From an uncultured Bacteroidia bacterium (GTDB lineage: Bacteria > Bacteroidota > Bacteroidia > Bacteroidales > UBA932), in contig CACZKE010000001.1 in assembly GCA_902781705.1 (NCBI GenBank), forward strand, positions 208,353-272,352: 64,000 nucleotides of DNA, read 5' to 3'. The notes beneath the pieces were generated by a model. That model worked only from the letters and a program-made list of their open reading frames with translations, was not told the origin of the DNA and made no database searches. Positions 1 to 9,349 of this stretch are shown in pieces. Position 1 is the stretch's first letter. Every line of letters starts with the position of its first letter. A program made the position numbers and the translations under genes.

Positions 1-521
1 GCGAAGGGCTCTGGGGCTGCGAGAACGACCCGGCGCTGCTGGAGCGTGTCACCGCCATCCCCGGCGTCGACTACATGACCGTCCATATCTGGCCCTACAA
101 CTGGAGTTGGGCCCATGCGGAAAGCCTCGTGGAGGACCTTCCGAATGCTTTCGAGAAGACAGACGAATATATCGCCGCCCACCTCGGGCTGGCGAAAAAG
201 TACGGGCAGCCCGTCGTCGTGGAGGAGTTCGGCTTCCCGCGGGATGGCTTCTCGCCGGAGCGCAGCGCGACGACCCAGGGGCGTGACGCTTATTACCGCC
301 ACATGTTCTCCAAGGTCGGAAAGGAACTCGCCGGTGCCAATTTCTGGGGCTGGAGCGGTTTCGCCCGTCCTTCCCACACCCAGTGGGAAAGCGGGGACGA
401 CTACACCGGCGATCCGGCCCAGGAGGCCCAGGGCCTGAACGGCGTCTATGCGGACGACACCACCGTAGAAATCATCAAACAATCCATAATCAACATCAAC
501 AATCAACCAAACAACCAGTAG
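1..521 (+). CDS. GH5 (subfamily 7-like) endo-beta-1,4-mannanase, C-terminal part
   Basis: The 5' end lies outside the window. The reading frame is open from base 3 and ends at TAG 519-521, leaving about 172 residues. The fragment carries the end of a clan GH-A TIM barrel: a VHIWPYNWSW strand, then a VVEEFGFPRDG strand whose second Glu (codon 225-227) fits the catalytic nucleophile of GH5, then FWGWSGFARP. This combination is typical of the GH5_7 mannanases of Bacteroidota, which cut internal beta-1,4-mannosidic bonds. The subfamily is assigned by motif recognition only. Four bases separate it from the following susC, so it belongs to the same operon. Localisation cannot be judged because the N-terminus is missing. 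Confidence 0.8.
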   Translation, partial: EGLWGCENDPALLERVTAIPGVDYMTVHIWPYNWSWAHAESLVEDLPNAFEKTDEYIAAHLGLAKKYGQPVVVEEFGFPRDGFSPERSATTQGRDAYYRHMFSKVGKELAGANFWGWSGFARPSHTQWESGDDYTGDPAQEAQGLNGVYADDTTVEIIKQSIININNQPNNQ

Positions 522-525
522 TAGC

Positions 526-3500
526 ATGAAAAACAAGCTGTTAACCTTCATGCTCGCGCTCCTCGCGACCGCAGGGTCCCTGTTTGCCCAGAACAGGGTC
601 ACCGGTACCGTCACCGACGATATCGGACCGGTCATCGGAGCCAGCGTGATGGAGAAGGGCACCCAGAACGGTGCCGTCACAGACCTGGATGGAAACTACG
701 TGATCACGGTGAAGCCCGGCGCGACGCTCGTGTTCTCTTCCATCGGCTATGCAACGCAGGAGATCGCCGTGGGCAGCCAGTCCACGATCAACGTCCTCCT
801 GAAGGAAGACACCGAATTCCTCGACGAGGTCGTCGTCGTGGGTTACGGTACCATGAAGCGGAGCGACCTCTCCGGCGCTTCCGTATCCATGAAGGAAGAG
901 GATCTAAAGGGGTCCATCATCACCAACCTGGACCAGTCCCTCCAGGGCCGCGCCGCCGGTGTCACCGCGGTGCAGACCTCCGGTGCCCCGGGTTCTTCCT
1001 CCTCCATCCGCGTCCGCGGCCAGGCGACGGTCAATGCCAACGCCGAACCGCTGTATGTCATCGACGGTGTGATCGTCCAGGGTGGCGGCAATTCCGGCGG
1101 CGACTTCGGTCTGGGCGGACTCGGAAACGGCAAGGTTTCCACCATCTCCCCGCTCGCCACCATCAACCCGGCCGATATCGTGTCCATGGAAATCCTCAAG
1201 GATGCTTCCGCGACGGCCATCTACGGTGCCCAGGGTGCGAACGGCGTCGTCCTCATCACCACCAAGCACGGTAAGGCCGGCGACGCCAAGTTCTCCTACG
1301 ACGGCATGTTCGCGGTTTCCCGCCAGAACAGCCGCATCGACATGATGGACCTCCGCCAGTTCTCCGAATACTACAACGACCTGGCCGAGCAGGGCCTCGT
1401 GGACCACAACGGGTATTATGCCGATCCGTCCATTCTCGGCAAGGGTACCAACTGGCAGGATGAGGTGTTCCGCACCGCGCTCCAGCATCAGCACCAGATC
1501 AGCGCCCAGGGCGGTTCCGAAAAGGTGCAGTACTATGTGTCCGGTTCCTACATGGACCAGCAGGGTACCATCATCGGTTCCAACTTCGACCGTCTGTCCT
1601 TCCGTACCAACCTGGATGCGCAGCTCAAGGACTGGTTCAAGCTGGGCGTGAATGCCACCTACGCCGTGACCAACGACGACATCAAGCTTGCCGACGGTCA
1701 GGAGGGTGTCATCTTCTATTCCCTGAGCACGCTGCCCGACATCCCGGTCTATGACCTGGACGGCAACTACTCCACGACGGTCCGTGAGGGTTACACCTCC
1801 GCCAACCCGGTGGCCCTCGCCATGCTGGACCAGAACCTCCTCAAGCGTCAGAAACTCACCGGAAACGTCTATGCGGACCTCACGCCCGTCAAGCATTTCA
1901 CCTGGCGCAGCGAAGTCGGCTTCGACGTTTCCAACTCCGAGGCGACGACCTACAAACCGATGGTGAACCTCGGCGGCTGGCAGCGCGGCAACAACTCCAT
2001 GAGCACCCAGCGCAACGCCAGCACCTACTGGTCCATCAAGAACTACCTGACCTATTCCAACACCTTCGGCAAGCACAGCCTGACGGCGATGGTGGGCCAG
2101 GAAGCCTGGGAATCCCGCTGGAACTACCTCGGTGCCAACAACACCGGCCTTCCTTCGGACGATATCCACAATATCAAACTCGCCACCGGCAACCCGACCG
2201 TGAACTCTGGTTTCGGTTCCTCCGCGATGGCTTCCTTCTTCACCCGTGAGACCTACAACTACGACGACCGCTACCTGGCTACCTACACCTTCCGCCGGGA
2301 CGGTTCCTCCAACTTCGGTCCGGACAACCGCTGGGCGAACTTCCATTCCTTCGCCGCCTCCTGGCGTTTCACCAACGAGGCCTTCCTGAAGGACTTCACC
2401 CGTTCCATCGGCCTGGACAACGGTAAGATCCGCGTGGGCTGGGGCCAGACGGGTAACGCCAACATCGGCGGCGGCGCCTGGGAGTCCGGCATGAGCAAGA
2501 TGCCCACCGGCCTCGGCGACAGCCAGCGTCCGGCGAACATCTCCAACACCGGTATCCACTGGGAGAAGCAGGTGCAGACCAACGTCGGTTTCGACCTGAA
2601 CTTCCTGAAGAACCGCCTCAACCTGACGGTGGACCTCTATAGGAAGGTCTCTTCCGACATGCTGATGTCCCTGACCCTCCCGTCCTACATGGGTACGCAG
2701 GGCAACGGTTCCTCCGCCCTCGCCGCGCCGAAGGGCAACTTCGGTACCATTGAGAACAAGGGTTTGGAAATCACCCTGGACACCCATCCGATCGACAACA
2801 AGAACTTCGGCTGGGACAGCAACTTCCAGGTCTCCTTCAACAAGAACAAGCTCGTCGCCCTGGACGGCTCCGCCAATGCGCAGCTCGTGGGCTACGGCCA
2901 GTGGAGCGACATCGTTTCCGTGACCGAGATCGGCCAGTCCCTCTACAACTTCTACGGCTATGTCGTGGAGGGTGTGTACGAGTCCCTCGAGGACATCCAG
3001 AACTCCCCGAAGGCGGAGAAGTATCCGGCCGACGGCGTGTTCAACCGCGCGACCACCGTGTGGGTGGGCGACATCAAGTTCAAGGATGTCAACGGCGACG
3101 GCGTCATCAACGAGCATGACCAGACCAACATCGGTTCCCCGCTTCCGAAGTTCACCTTCGGCTGGACGAACTCCTTCCGCTACAAGAACGTGGACCTGTC
3201 CGTGTTCCTGAACGGTTCCTATGGCAACAAGGTCCTCAACTACAACATGATGGGCCAGGGCTACAACGGCCTCGTGCACATGAACAGCACCTGGACGAAC
3301 CAGCACGTGTCCATCCAGGACCGCGCCCGCCTCGTGGTCGTGGACGCCGAGAAGACGTACGCCGACGGTTCCATGTGGTATGACGACATCACCAACGTGA
3401 AGGTCGCCAACTCCGGCACCAAGACCCCGCGTCCGACCATCCAGGACCCGAACGACAACGACCGCCTGAGCACCCGCTACATCGAGGACGGTTCCTACCT

Positions 3501-3741
3501 CCGCATCAAGAACATCACCCTGGGCTACACGTTCCCCAAGACCGTGCTCCAGAAGGTGAAGATCGACAATGTGCGCGTCTATATGAACATCCAGAACCTC
3601 TACACCTTCACGAAGTACACCGGCTTCGATCCGGAAGTGGGCGCCTCCACGCAGGATTCCTCCGGCCTGACCTTCGGTGTGGACAACGGACGTTATCCTT
3701 CTCCGATGACCTGTTCCTTCGGTCTGAACATCACTTTCTAA
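526..3741 (+). CDS. SusC-like TonB-dependent outer-membrane glycan transporter (pair 1)
   Basis: 1071 residues. A signal peptide ends at about residue 21 (SLFAQ). A CarboxypepD_reg-like domain follows (about 22-100: TGTVTDD, GAVTDLDGNYVI, LVFSSIGYATQEI). Next come the TonB-box/plug junction (DEVVVVGYGTMKRSDLSGA), the plug (VIDGVIV, VSMEILKDASATAIYGAQGANGVVLITTKHG) and a 22-strand-type barrel ending in an aromatic residue (LNITF). It imports oligosaccharides across the outer membrane with energy from TonB. It sits directly after a mannanase and 18 bases before its SusD partner, so mannan oligosaccharides are the inferred cargo. Confidence 0.95.
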   Translation: MKNKLLTFMLALLATAGSLFAQNRVTGTVTDDIGPVIGASVMEKGTQNGAVTDLDGNYVITVKPGATLVFSSIGYATQEIAVGSQSTINVLLKEDTEFLDEVVVVGYGTMKRSDLSGASVSMKEEDLKGSIITNLDQSLQGRAAGVTAVQTSGAPGSSSSIRVRGQATVNANAEPLYVIDGVIVQGGGNSGGDFGLGGLGNGKVSTISPLATINPADIVSMEILKDASATAIYGAQGANGVVLITTKHGKAGDAKFSYDGMFAVSRQNSRIDMMDLRQFSEYYNDLAEQGLVDHNGYYADPSILGKGTNWQDEVFRTALQHQHQISAQGGSEKVQYYVSGSYMDQQGTIIGSNFDRLSFRTNLDAQLKDWFKLGVNATYAVTNDDIKLADGQEGVIFYSLSTLPDIPVYDLDGNYSTTVREGYTSANPVALAMLDQNLLKRQKLTGNVYADLTPVKHFTWRSEVGFDVSNSEATTYKPMVNLGGWQRGNNSMSTQRNASTYWSIKNYLTYSNTFGKHSLTAMVGQEAWESRWNYLGANNTGLPSDDIHNIKLATGNPTVNSGFGSSAMASFFTRETYNYDDRYLATYTFRRDGSSNFGPDNRWANFHSFAASWRFTNEAFLKDFTRSIGLDNGKIRVGWGQTGNANIGGGAWESGMSKMPTGLGDSQRPANISNTGIHWEKQVQTNVGFDLNFLKNRLNLTVDLYRKVSSDMLMSLTLPSYMGTQGNGSSALAAPKGNFGTIENKGLEITLDTHPIDNKNFGWDSNFQVSFNKNKLVALDGSANAQLVGYGQWSDIVSVTEIGQSLYNFYGYVVEGVYESLEDIQNSPKAEKYPADGVFNRATTVWVGDIKFKDVNGDGVINEHDQTNIGSPLPKFTFGWTNSFRYKNVDLSVFLNGSYGNKVLNYNMMGQGYNGLVHMNSTWTNQHVSIQDRARLVVVDAEKTYADGSMWYDDITNVKVANSGTKTPRPTIQDPNDNDRLSTRYIEDGSYLRIKNITLGYTFPKTVLQKVKIDNVRVYMNIQNLYTFTKYTGFDPEVGASTQDSSGLTFGVDNGRYPSPMTCSFGLNITF

Positions 3742-3759
3742 ACATGGGAGGATCAGAAA

Positions 3760-5541
3760 ATGAAAAATACGCTTAAATATATCGTCCTCTCCGCGGCCCT
3801 CGTCCTGAGTTCCGTCTCCTGCGAGAAGTTCCTGGACCGTCCGTCCGAGGATTCCTACACCACCGCCGACTTCTATAAGAACGACGCGCAGGTCGAACAG
3901 GGTATCAACTACCTGTACAACTCCCCGTGGTACGACATCATCCGCTTCTACATCTATGGCTCCGAAACCATGTGCGGCAATGTCTATCAGGGCCAGAACG
4001 CCTATTCCACCCTGACCGTGAACGGAACGGACAAGGACCTCAAGAACATGGCCTATTCCCTCTGGGCGGTGAACGCGCAGTGCAACACGGTCATCAACAA
4101 CATCCTGAATGCGGAAACCACCGCTTCCCAGGCTGTCAAGGACCGCTGCATCGGCGAGGCCCTCGCCTGGAAGGCGATGACCTATTTCCTGCTGGTGCGC
4201 ACCTTCGGCGACGTCCCGATCATCCATGACAACACCGAGGTGATCAAGGAAGCCAGCTACAACGAGGTATTCAAGGTGCAGAAGGCCGATGTCTATGAGT
4301 ACATCGTCATGACCCTCGAGAAGGCCATGGAACTTCTTCCGAAGAACGCCTATATTGGCAAGCTCAACCGCATCGACTACTATGCCGCCGAGGCCCTTCT
4401 CTCGAAGGTCTATCTCACCAAGGCCGGTGTCTCCGGTTCCCTGAACCAGGACGATCTCGCCGCCGCGGCCCGCTATGCAAAGGATGTCATCGACAATTCC
4501 GGCCGTACGCTGACCCCGAAGTACTCCGACATCTTCCGGATGACTCCGGACAAGTACCAGCAGACCGGTGAGGAACTCTTCACCTGGCACTGGCAGTGCA
4601 AGCAGGAGGTCTGGACTTCCCAGAACTCCATCCAGTGCGACGTAGGTCTGGTCGGCTTCGACGAGAACGGTAACCTCTGGGGCGACTGGAAGGGCCCTTC
4701 CATTGACCTCCAGGAGGCCTTCGGCGTGCTGGCTACGGACGACCCGACCCAGCGGACCAATACCGACGACCGCCGCCAGGCGACCATGATGATGTTCGGT
4801 GACCAGTACGACTATTTCTGGACCGACATGGGCGGTTTCGACTTCTACCGCTTCTTCTATGACGACAGCTACGCTCCGGGCGGCCTCTCGGCCAACGCTT
4901 CCAGCAAGTCCTTCGGTTGCTCTTCCGGTGCCAACTATGCCAAGCACCTCTATGGCGACGTCGCCGACCACGTGGCTGCGTTCGGCTATCCGTCCTTCGG
5001 CATGTACAACCAGCTTCCGACGCACATCCTGCGCCTGGGTGACATCTACCTCGTCTATGCCGAGGCCGCTTTCCTGACCGGCAACACCTCCGACGCCCTC
5101 ACCTATGTGAACAAGATCCGCGAGCGTGCCCATGCCACTCCGCTCACTTCCGTCACTTACGAGGACATCTGGAAGGAGCGCCGCCTGGAACTCGCCCTCG
5201 AGGGCGACCGCTGGTACGACTATGTGCGCCGTTCCTACTACGATGTGGACGCCTGCATCGCCGACCTGCTGGCCCAGCACCGTTCCAAGTGGAGCGGGGA
5301 CCTGAACGGGGTGTACAAGACCTTCGTGACCGACGCCCAGGGCAATTATGTCGGCCCCGGCGCCCGCGAGTTTGACGCCAGCGCCATCACTTACGATCCT
5401 TCCGAGGACCTTGCCGACGTGAAGCCCTCCATGTTCACGATTCCTTTCCCGACGGAAGACGTCGTGATGAACCCGAACGTGGCCTCCACCGCCGAACCGG
5501 TCCATGTGGATGTCCGCGAGACTTATTCGTATGACTTTTAA
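3760..5541 (+). CDS. SusD-like surface glycan-binding lipoprotein (pair 1)
   Basis: 593 residues. The lipoprotein signal ends at VLSSVSC, so Cys is lipidated and the protein is predicted on the cell surface as the lid of the preceding SusC. The N-terminal CEKFLDRPSED start, the central helical repeats (YYAAEALLSKVYLTKAG) and the C-terminal HILRLGDIYLVYAEAAF and WKERRLELALEGDRWYD segments are hallmarks of SusD/RagB. The next gene overlaps its stop codon (TAATG), which shows tight translational linkage. The glycan specificity is inferred from the neighbours. Confidence 0.95.
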   Translation: MKNTLKYIVLSAALVLSSVSCEKFLDRPSEDSYTTADFYKNDAQVEQGINYLYNSPWYDIIRFYIYGSETMCGNVYQGQNAYSTLTVNGTDKDLKNMAYSLWAVNAQCNTVINNILNAETTASQAVKDRCIGEALAWKAMTYFLLVRTFGDVPIIHDNTEVIKEASYNEVFKVQKADVYEYIVMTLEKAMELLPKNAYIGKLNRIDYYAAEALLSKVYLTKAGVSGSLNQDDLAAAARYAKDVIDNSGRTLTPKYSDIFRMTPDKYQQTGEELFTWHWQCKQEVWTSQNSIQCDVGLVGFDENGNLWGDWKGPSIDLQEAFGVLATDDPTQRTNTDDRRQATMMMFGDQYDYFWTDMGGFDFYRFFYDDSYAPGGLSANASSKSFGCSSGANYAKHLYGDVADHVAAFGYPSFGMYNQLPTHILRLGDIYLVYAEAAFLTGNTSDALTYVNKIRERAHATPLTSVTYEDIWKERRLELALEGDRWYDYVRRSYYDVDACIADLLAQHRSKWSGDLNGVYKTFVTDAQGNYVGPGAREFDASAITYDPSEDLADVKPSMFTIPFPTEDVVMNPNVASTAEPVHVDVRETYSYDF

Positions 5542-5552
5542 TGCGTGATCCG

Positions 5553-6857
5553 ATGAAAGCAATTACCAAATATACCGGCTTCATCCTGGGTGCGATCCTT
5601 TCCGTCTCCTGTGCCAACCTGGACTATCCGGACCGTTTCAAGGAGACGACCGGTGTCCCGACGGTCCACTTCGTCCGTTACGCGGACCGGGACATCGCCA
5701 TCACCCAGGCCAACATGGAAGAGCTCGTGTGCGTGGTGGGCGACAACCTCACCAGCGTCCACGACATCTACTTCAATGACCAGGCCGCCGTCCTGAACTC
5801 GAGTTACATGACCCCGCACACCATCGTGGTGGCGGTGCCCAAGAACATGCCCGTCGAGCAGACGGACAAGATGTACCTGATCACCCGCGACAGCTCCGTC
5901 GTGGCCTATGACTTCAAGGTTCTCCCGCCGGCTCCGAAGATTTCCGGCATGTCCAACGAGTGGGCGAAGCCCGGTGAGACCGTGAGCATCTACGGCTCCT
6001 ACCTCTTCCCGCCGATTTCCGTCGAGTTCCCGGGTGCCGATCCTGTGGAGGTGACCACCGGCGACGGTACGGCCGTCAGCGTGGTCGTTCCTGCCACCGC
6101 CCAGCCGGGCAAGATCAAGGTCAACAACGACTCCGGTACCGCCCAGTCCGTGTTCATGTACCGGGATTCCCGCGGCATGCTGTTCGACTTCGACGGTGCG
6201 ACGGGCCTGGACAACCATGGCTGGAACGGCCACAGCTCCCAGGACGACGACGGAACGGGCGTGAGCGGACGGTACTTCCAGTTCGGCGACGGCGTCACGC
6301 CGCTCACCGGCGACTGGGAAGAGGCCCACTTCTCCTTCGTTTACTGGCCGGGTTCCTGGAACGATCCCGAGAATTATCAGGACGGTCCGATGGGTGCGCG
6401 CCTGATCGACCTTGCCGACTTCACCGACTGGAAGAACATGGCCCTCAAGTTCGAGATCTGCGTTCCTGCCTCCAATCCCTGGACGGGCACTCCGATGCAG
6501 CTCACCATGGCTGGTGTGGACAAGGTGTCCTTCGGCGGCGCTGTGACGGATATCTACGGAAACCAGTGCGCCGGTGCGAACAACACCTACATGTCCAGCA
6601 ACGACACGCCCCGCGGACTGTATCGTCCCTGGGCTGCGACAGGCAGCTTCGACACGGGTGGCCAGTGGGTGACCGCGACCATTCCGCTGGCGGAATTCAC
6701 CTACGGCTGGGACGGTAATCCTTCCTCCGGAACCCTGAATGCCGACAGCTTCTCCAGCCTGTGGATCTTCATCTGCGCCGGCGGTGCCGAGAAACCGGCC
6801 GAGCCTTGCACGCCGATCATCAAGATCGACAACATCCGCGCTGTCCCTTACAAATAA
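5553..6857 (+). CDS. IPT/TIG-containing surface glycan-binding lipoprotein (SGBP-B type)
   Basis: 434 residues if translation begins at the second ATG (5553). An ATG at 5541 overlaps the susD stop codon, but the signal peptide reads best from MKAITKYTGF, with Cys in LSVSC as the lipidation site. Two immunoglobulin-like IPT/TIG domains follow. A C-terminal domain of about 220 residues is rich in Trp and Tyr (YWPGSWNDPENY, FTDWKNMALKFEICVP, IIKIDNIRAVPYK) and resembles the glycan-binding end of SGBP-B proteins encoded after susD in other loci. The role is to hold glycan at the cell surface for the SusCD complex. Binding to mannan is inferred from context. Confidence 0.8.
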   Translation: MKAITKYTGFILGAILSVSCANLDYPDRFKETTGVPTVHFVRYADRDIAITQANMEELVCVVGDNLTSVHDIYFNDQAAVLNSSYMTPHTIVVAVPKNMPVEQTDKMYLITRDSSVVAYDFKVLPPAPKISGMSNEWAKPGETVSIYGSYLFPPISVEFPGADPVEVTTGDGTAVSVVVPATAQPGKIKVNNDSGTAQSVFMYRDSRGMLFDFDGATGLDNHGWNGHSSQDDDGTGVSGRYFQFGDGVTPLTGDWEEAHFSFVYWPGSWNDPENYQDGPMGARLIDLADFTDWKNMALKFEICVPASNPWTGTPMQLTMAGVDKVSFGGAVTDIYGNQCAGANNTYMSSNDTPRGLYRPWAATGSFDTGGQWVTATIPLAEFTYGWDGNPSSGTLNADSFSSLWIFICAGGAEKPAEPCTPIIKIDNIRAVPYK

Positions 6858-6875
6858 TGAGAGGAGATTGAGTCT

Positions 6876-9266
6876 ATGAAAAAAATACTGAAATACTCCG
6901 TAATGGCGTTCCTCTGCCTCTCCGCGGTCTCCCTGACCGGCTGCAAGCAGGAGGAATACGATACCGACCAGTATGCCGGCGCCGTGGCGCTGAGCGCCGT
7001 CGCCCCGAATCCGGTGATGCGCGGCGGTGAACTCCGCATCCTGGGCAGCAACCTGGAGAACGTCTCCGAGATCCGCTTTGCCGGCGATGTCACCGTGACC
7101 GACTTCACCGTCACCAAGTCCGGCGCCCACGGTGAACTGCGTGTCATGGTCCCGCTCGAAGGTCCTGTGGTGGGCAAGGTGTCCATCGTCACCAAGGACG
7201 GCACCGTCCTGGATTCCTTCGCGGACCTGGAGTTCACCGAACCCATCGAACTGGATTCCTTCGCTCCGGCGGAGGTCCTCTCCGGCGATGTGGTCACCGT
7301 CAAGGGTGAATACCTGAACAACGTGCAGGAGGTGATCCTGGGCGGTGTGTATATCACCGAATTCGTGAGCAAAGACCGCCACGAACTCAAGTTCGTCGTT
7401 CCTTCCGATGCCGTTACCGGCTATGTGATTGTGGGCGACGTGAACGAGATCGCGGATCCCAACACGATTCCGAACCAGATCTATTCCGCGACGGAGCTCG
7501 TCGTGGGCGACCCGACCGTGAACGCAGCCCAGAAGGCGACCTACAAGAGCGGTGACGTCATCACCGTGACCGGCGCCCATCTGGACATGATCGAGAAGGT
7601 GGACCTTGTCGGTGCCTCCGAGGTCGAGTTCACCGTGGCCGAGGATGGCAGCAGCCTGAGCTTCAACCTTCCCGCCAGCGCTACCGACGGTGGGATCACC
7701 CTCACTTCCTATGCCGGCAAGACCTTCACCGCCGGTGAGATCGAGACCGTGACGGTCGCCGACCTCGCTATCGAGTCCCTCGCCGAGGACGGCCGCTACA
7801 AGGCTGGCTCCGAGGTGAAGATCTCCGGCAGCGACCTCGACCTCGTGACCAAGGTGGACTTCACGAATGCCTCCGCCTCTTCCTGGTATTATTCCGACGG
7901 CGTCATCACCGCGACGATCCCTGCCGAGGCCAAGGACGGTGCCGTTACCGTCACCCTGGATTCCGGCAAACAGGCCTATACGCCTGAAATCGAGGTGGTG
8001 AAGCCGGTCGCGACCGGCGTGGACAAGACCGAGGCGGTCGCCGGCAAGGACAAGGTGGTCGTTTCCGGTACGGACCTCGACCTCGTGACCGGCGTCACGA
8101 TCGGTGACAAGGTCCAGTCTTTCATCACCTGCGAGTTCTCCGTGAACAGCGCCGAGGAAGCGGTCGTGACCATTCCTGCCGCCGCTTACGACGGTGTCCT
8201 CACCCTGACCGCGGAAAGCGGTTACACGAGCGAGACCGAGGTCATTGCCATTTCTTACAACGAAGAGATTTCCGTCGTCTACGACGCTCCTTCCTTTGAA
8301 ATGGGCGAGGTCATCTCCTTCACCGGCACCGACCTGCTGAAGGTGGAGTCCGTCTCCCTCAAGGGAAACAAGGTGCTTCAGTATCTTGTCCGTGAAGACC
8401 AGGCGATGGCCTTCACCATGCCGGAAGGCGTGGGCCCGGGCGTCTATCGCCTGGACTTCACGCTCATCGACGGCACGTCCCTGACCTGGCCGGTCCCGTT
8501 CGAGATCACGGCTCCTTACACCGAGACCTTCCTGTTCCAGGGCTCCCAGGATCTGGGTTCCTGGAGCATCAACTGGTCCCTGACGCCTGCCGATGCGATG
8601 GTTCAGGCCGGCGCCAAGGCCGGTGACATCCTCCGCATCTACGGCACGCCGACCGCCGACTGGTGGCAGATCCAGATGTTCGACGGCCATTGGGGCGGCA
8701 TGGACCTGGGTCTGGGCAATGGAAACAATGTCAATCCCAACATCTACGACCTCTCCGAAGGTTATATCGCCATCGAACTGGATGCGGATCGCGCCGAGAA
8801 GTTCACGACCCTGACCGACTGGGGCCAGTACGCCATCCTCCAGGGCGAGAACTTCATCGTAACCGGCATCTCCCTGATCCAGTTCGGCCTGACCGAGACC
8901 GTGGTCTGGGAAGGCCCCAGCGCCCACACGGGTGATTATGACCTGAATCAGGAACTGGGCTCTGAAGACGCCTGGCTGAACGCTGGTCTTCGTGAAGGAG
9001 CCGAAGTCCGCATCTATTTCACCCCGGATGACTGGAACGACTGGTCCATCCAGATCTTCGACGGCCACTGGAACGGCATGGGCTATGTCACGCCGAACGG
9101 TAAACAGTGGAATGTGGAGAATACACCCGATGCGGCCGAGAAACACTATGTGTCTTTCATCGCGGAAGGTGACGCCTTCAAGGCCCTGACGACCCCGGCG
9201 GGATGGGGCTATGCGATTGTCCTGCAAGGCAAGAACATGGTCTTCGACAAAGTCGTCTTCTTCTAG
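6876..9266 (+). CDS. Long multidomain IPT/TIG surface lipoprotein with twin C-terminal DGHW modules
   Basis: 796 residues. The lipoprotein signal ends at VSLTGC. About six IPT/TIG-like beta-sandwich repeats follow (starts such as SAVAPNPVMRGGELRILGSNL, then GDVVTVKGEYL, GDVITVTGAHL, GSEVKISGSDL, KVVVSGTDL and GEVISFTGTDL), forming a stalk to about residue 545. The rest is two copies of a module of about 125 residues with matching motifs: ILRIYGTPTADWWQIQMFDGHWGGM and VRIYFTPDDWNDWSIQIFDGHWNGM, each ending in a YA-ILQG-N strand. No catalytic motif is visible, so this is probably a mannan-binding protein held away from the membrane. It is the last gene before a hairpin at 9279. Confidence 0.75.
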   Translation: MKKILKYSVMAFLCLSAVSLTGCKQEEYDTDQYAGAVALSAVAPNPVMRGGELRILGSNLENVSEIRFAGDVTVTDFTVTKSGAHGELRVMVPLEGPVVGKVSIVTKDGTVLDSFADLEFTEPIELDSFAPAEVLSGDVVTVKGEYLNNVQEVILGGVYITEFVSKDRHELKFVVPSDAVTGYVIVGDVNEIADPNTIPNQIYSATELVVGDPTVNAAQKATYKSGDVITVTGAHLDMIEKVDLVGASEVEFTVAEDGSSLSFNLPASATDGGITLTSYAGKTFTAGEIETVTVADLAIESLAEDGRYKAGSEVKISGSDLDLVTKVDFTNASASSWYYSDGVITATIPAEAKDGAVTVTLDSGKQAYTPEIEVVKPVATGVDKTEAVAGKDKVVVSGTDLDLVTGVTIGDKVQSFITCEFSVNSAEEAVVTIPAAAYDGVLTLTAESGYTSETEVIAISYNEEISVVYDAPSFEMGEVISFTGTDLLKVESVSLKGNKVLQYLVREDQAMAFTMPEGVGPGVYRLDFTLIDGTSLTWPVPFEITAPYTETFLFQGSQDLGSWSINWSLTPADAMVQAGAKAGDILRIYGTPTADWWQIQMFDGHWGGMDLGLGNGNNVNPNIYDLSEGYIAIELDADRAEKFTTLTDWGQYAILQGENFIVTGISLIQFGLTETVVWEGPSAHTGDYDLNQELGSEDAWLNAGLREGAEVRIYFTPDDWNDWSIQIFDGHWNGMGYVTPNGKQWNVENTPDAAEKHYVSFIAEGDAFKALTTPAGWGYAIVLQGKNMVFDKVVFF

Positions 9267-9278
9267 CGACTCACTTTC

Positions 9279-9316
9279 AATCCGGAGGGGGCTGACCCTC
9301 CCTCCGGGTTCCATTT
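9279..9316 (+). terminator. Intrinsic terminator or attenuator inside the locus
   Basis: An 11-bp stem (9279-9289 with 9300-9310, one G-T wobble) has a 10-base loop and is followed by CCATTTTG. It lies 12 bases after the stop of the long surface lipoprotein. The U-tract is short, so it may only lower transcription into the mannanases. Confidence 0.55.
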
Positions 9317-9343
9317 TGTCATTCTGAGCGAAGCGGAGAATCT
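9317..9343 (+). repeat. Short REP-like intergenic element
   Basis: The 27-base segment starts TGTCATTCTGAGCGAAGCGG and ends GAGAATCT. It resembles the right arm of the larger repeat at 58803-58921 (TGTCATTTCGA, GAGCGAAGCG, GGAGAAATCT). It lies 7 bases before the next start codon, so it sits in the leader of the mannanase message. Family assignment is by visual similarity. Confidence 0.5.
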
Positions 9344-9349
9344 AAAGAT

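Noticed and set aside
904-5562. Very long open frame (1552 codons) on the - strand opposite the first susC/susD
   Set aside because: It mirrors codon bias of the GC-rich + strand genes, has no family motifs, and would overlap two certain genes completely.
7836-8100. Near-identical short DNA repeats (GACCTCGACCTCGTGACC) as a possible CRISPR or recombination site
   Set aside because: They encode the same SDLDLVT motif in consecutive IPT/TIG repeats; spacing follows protein domains.
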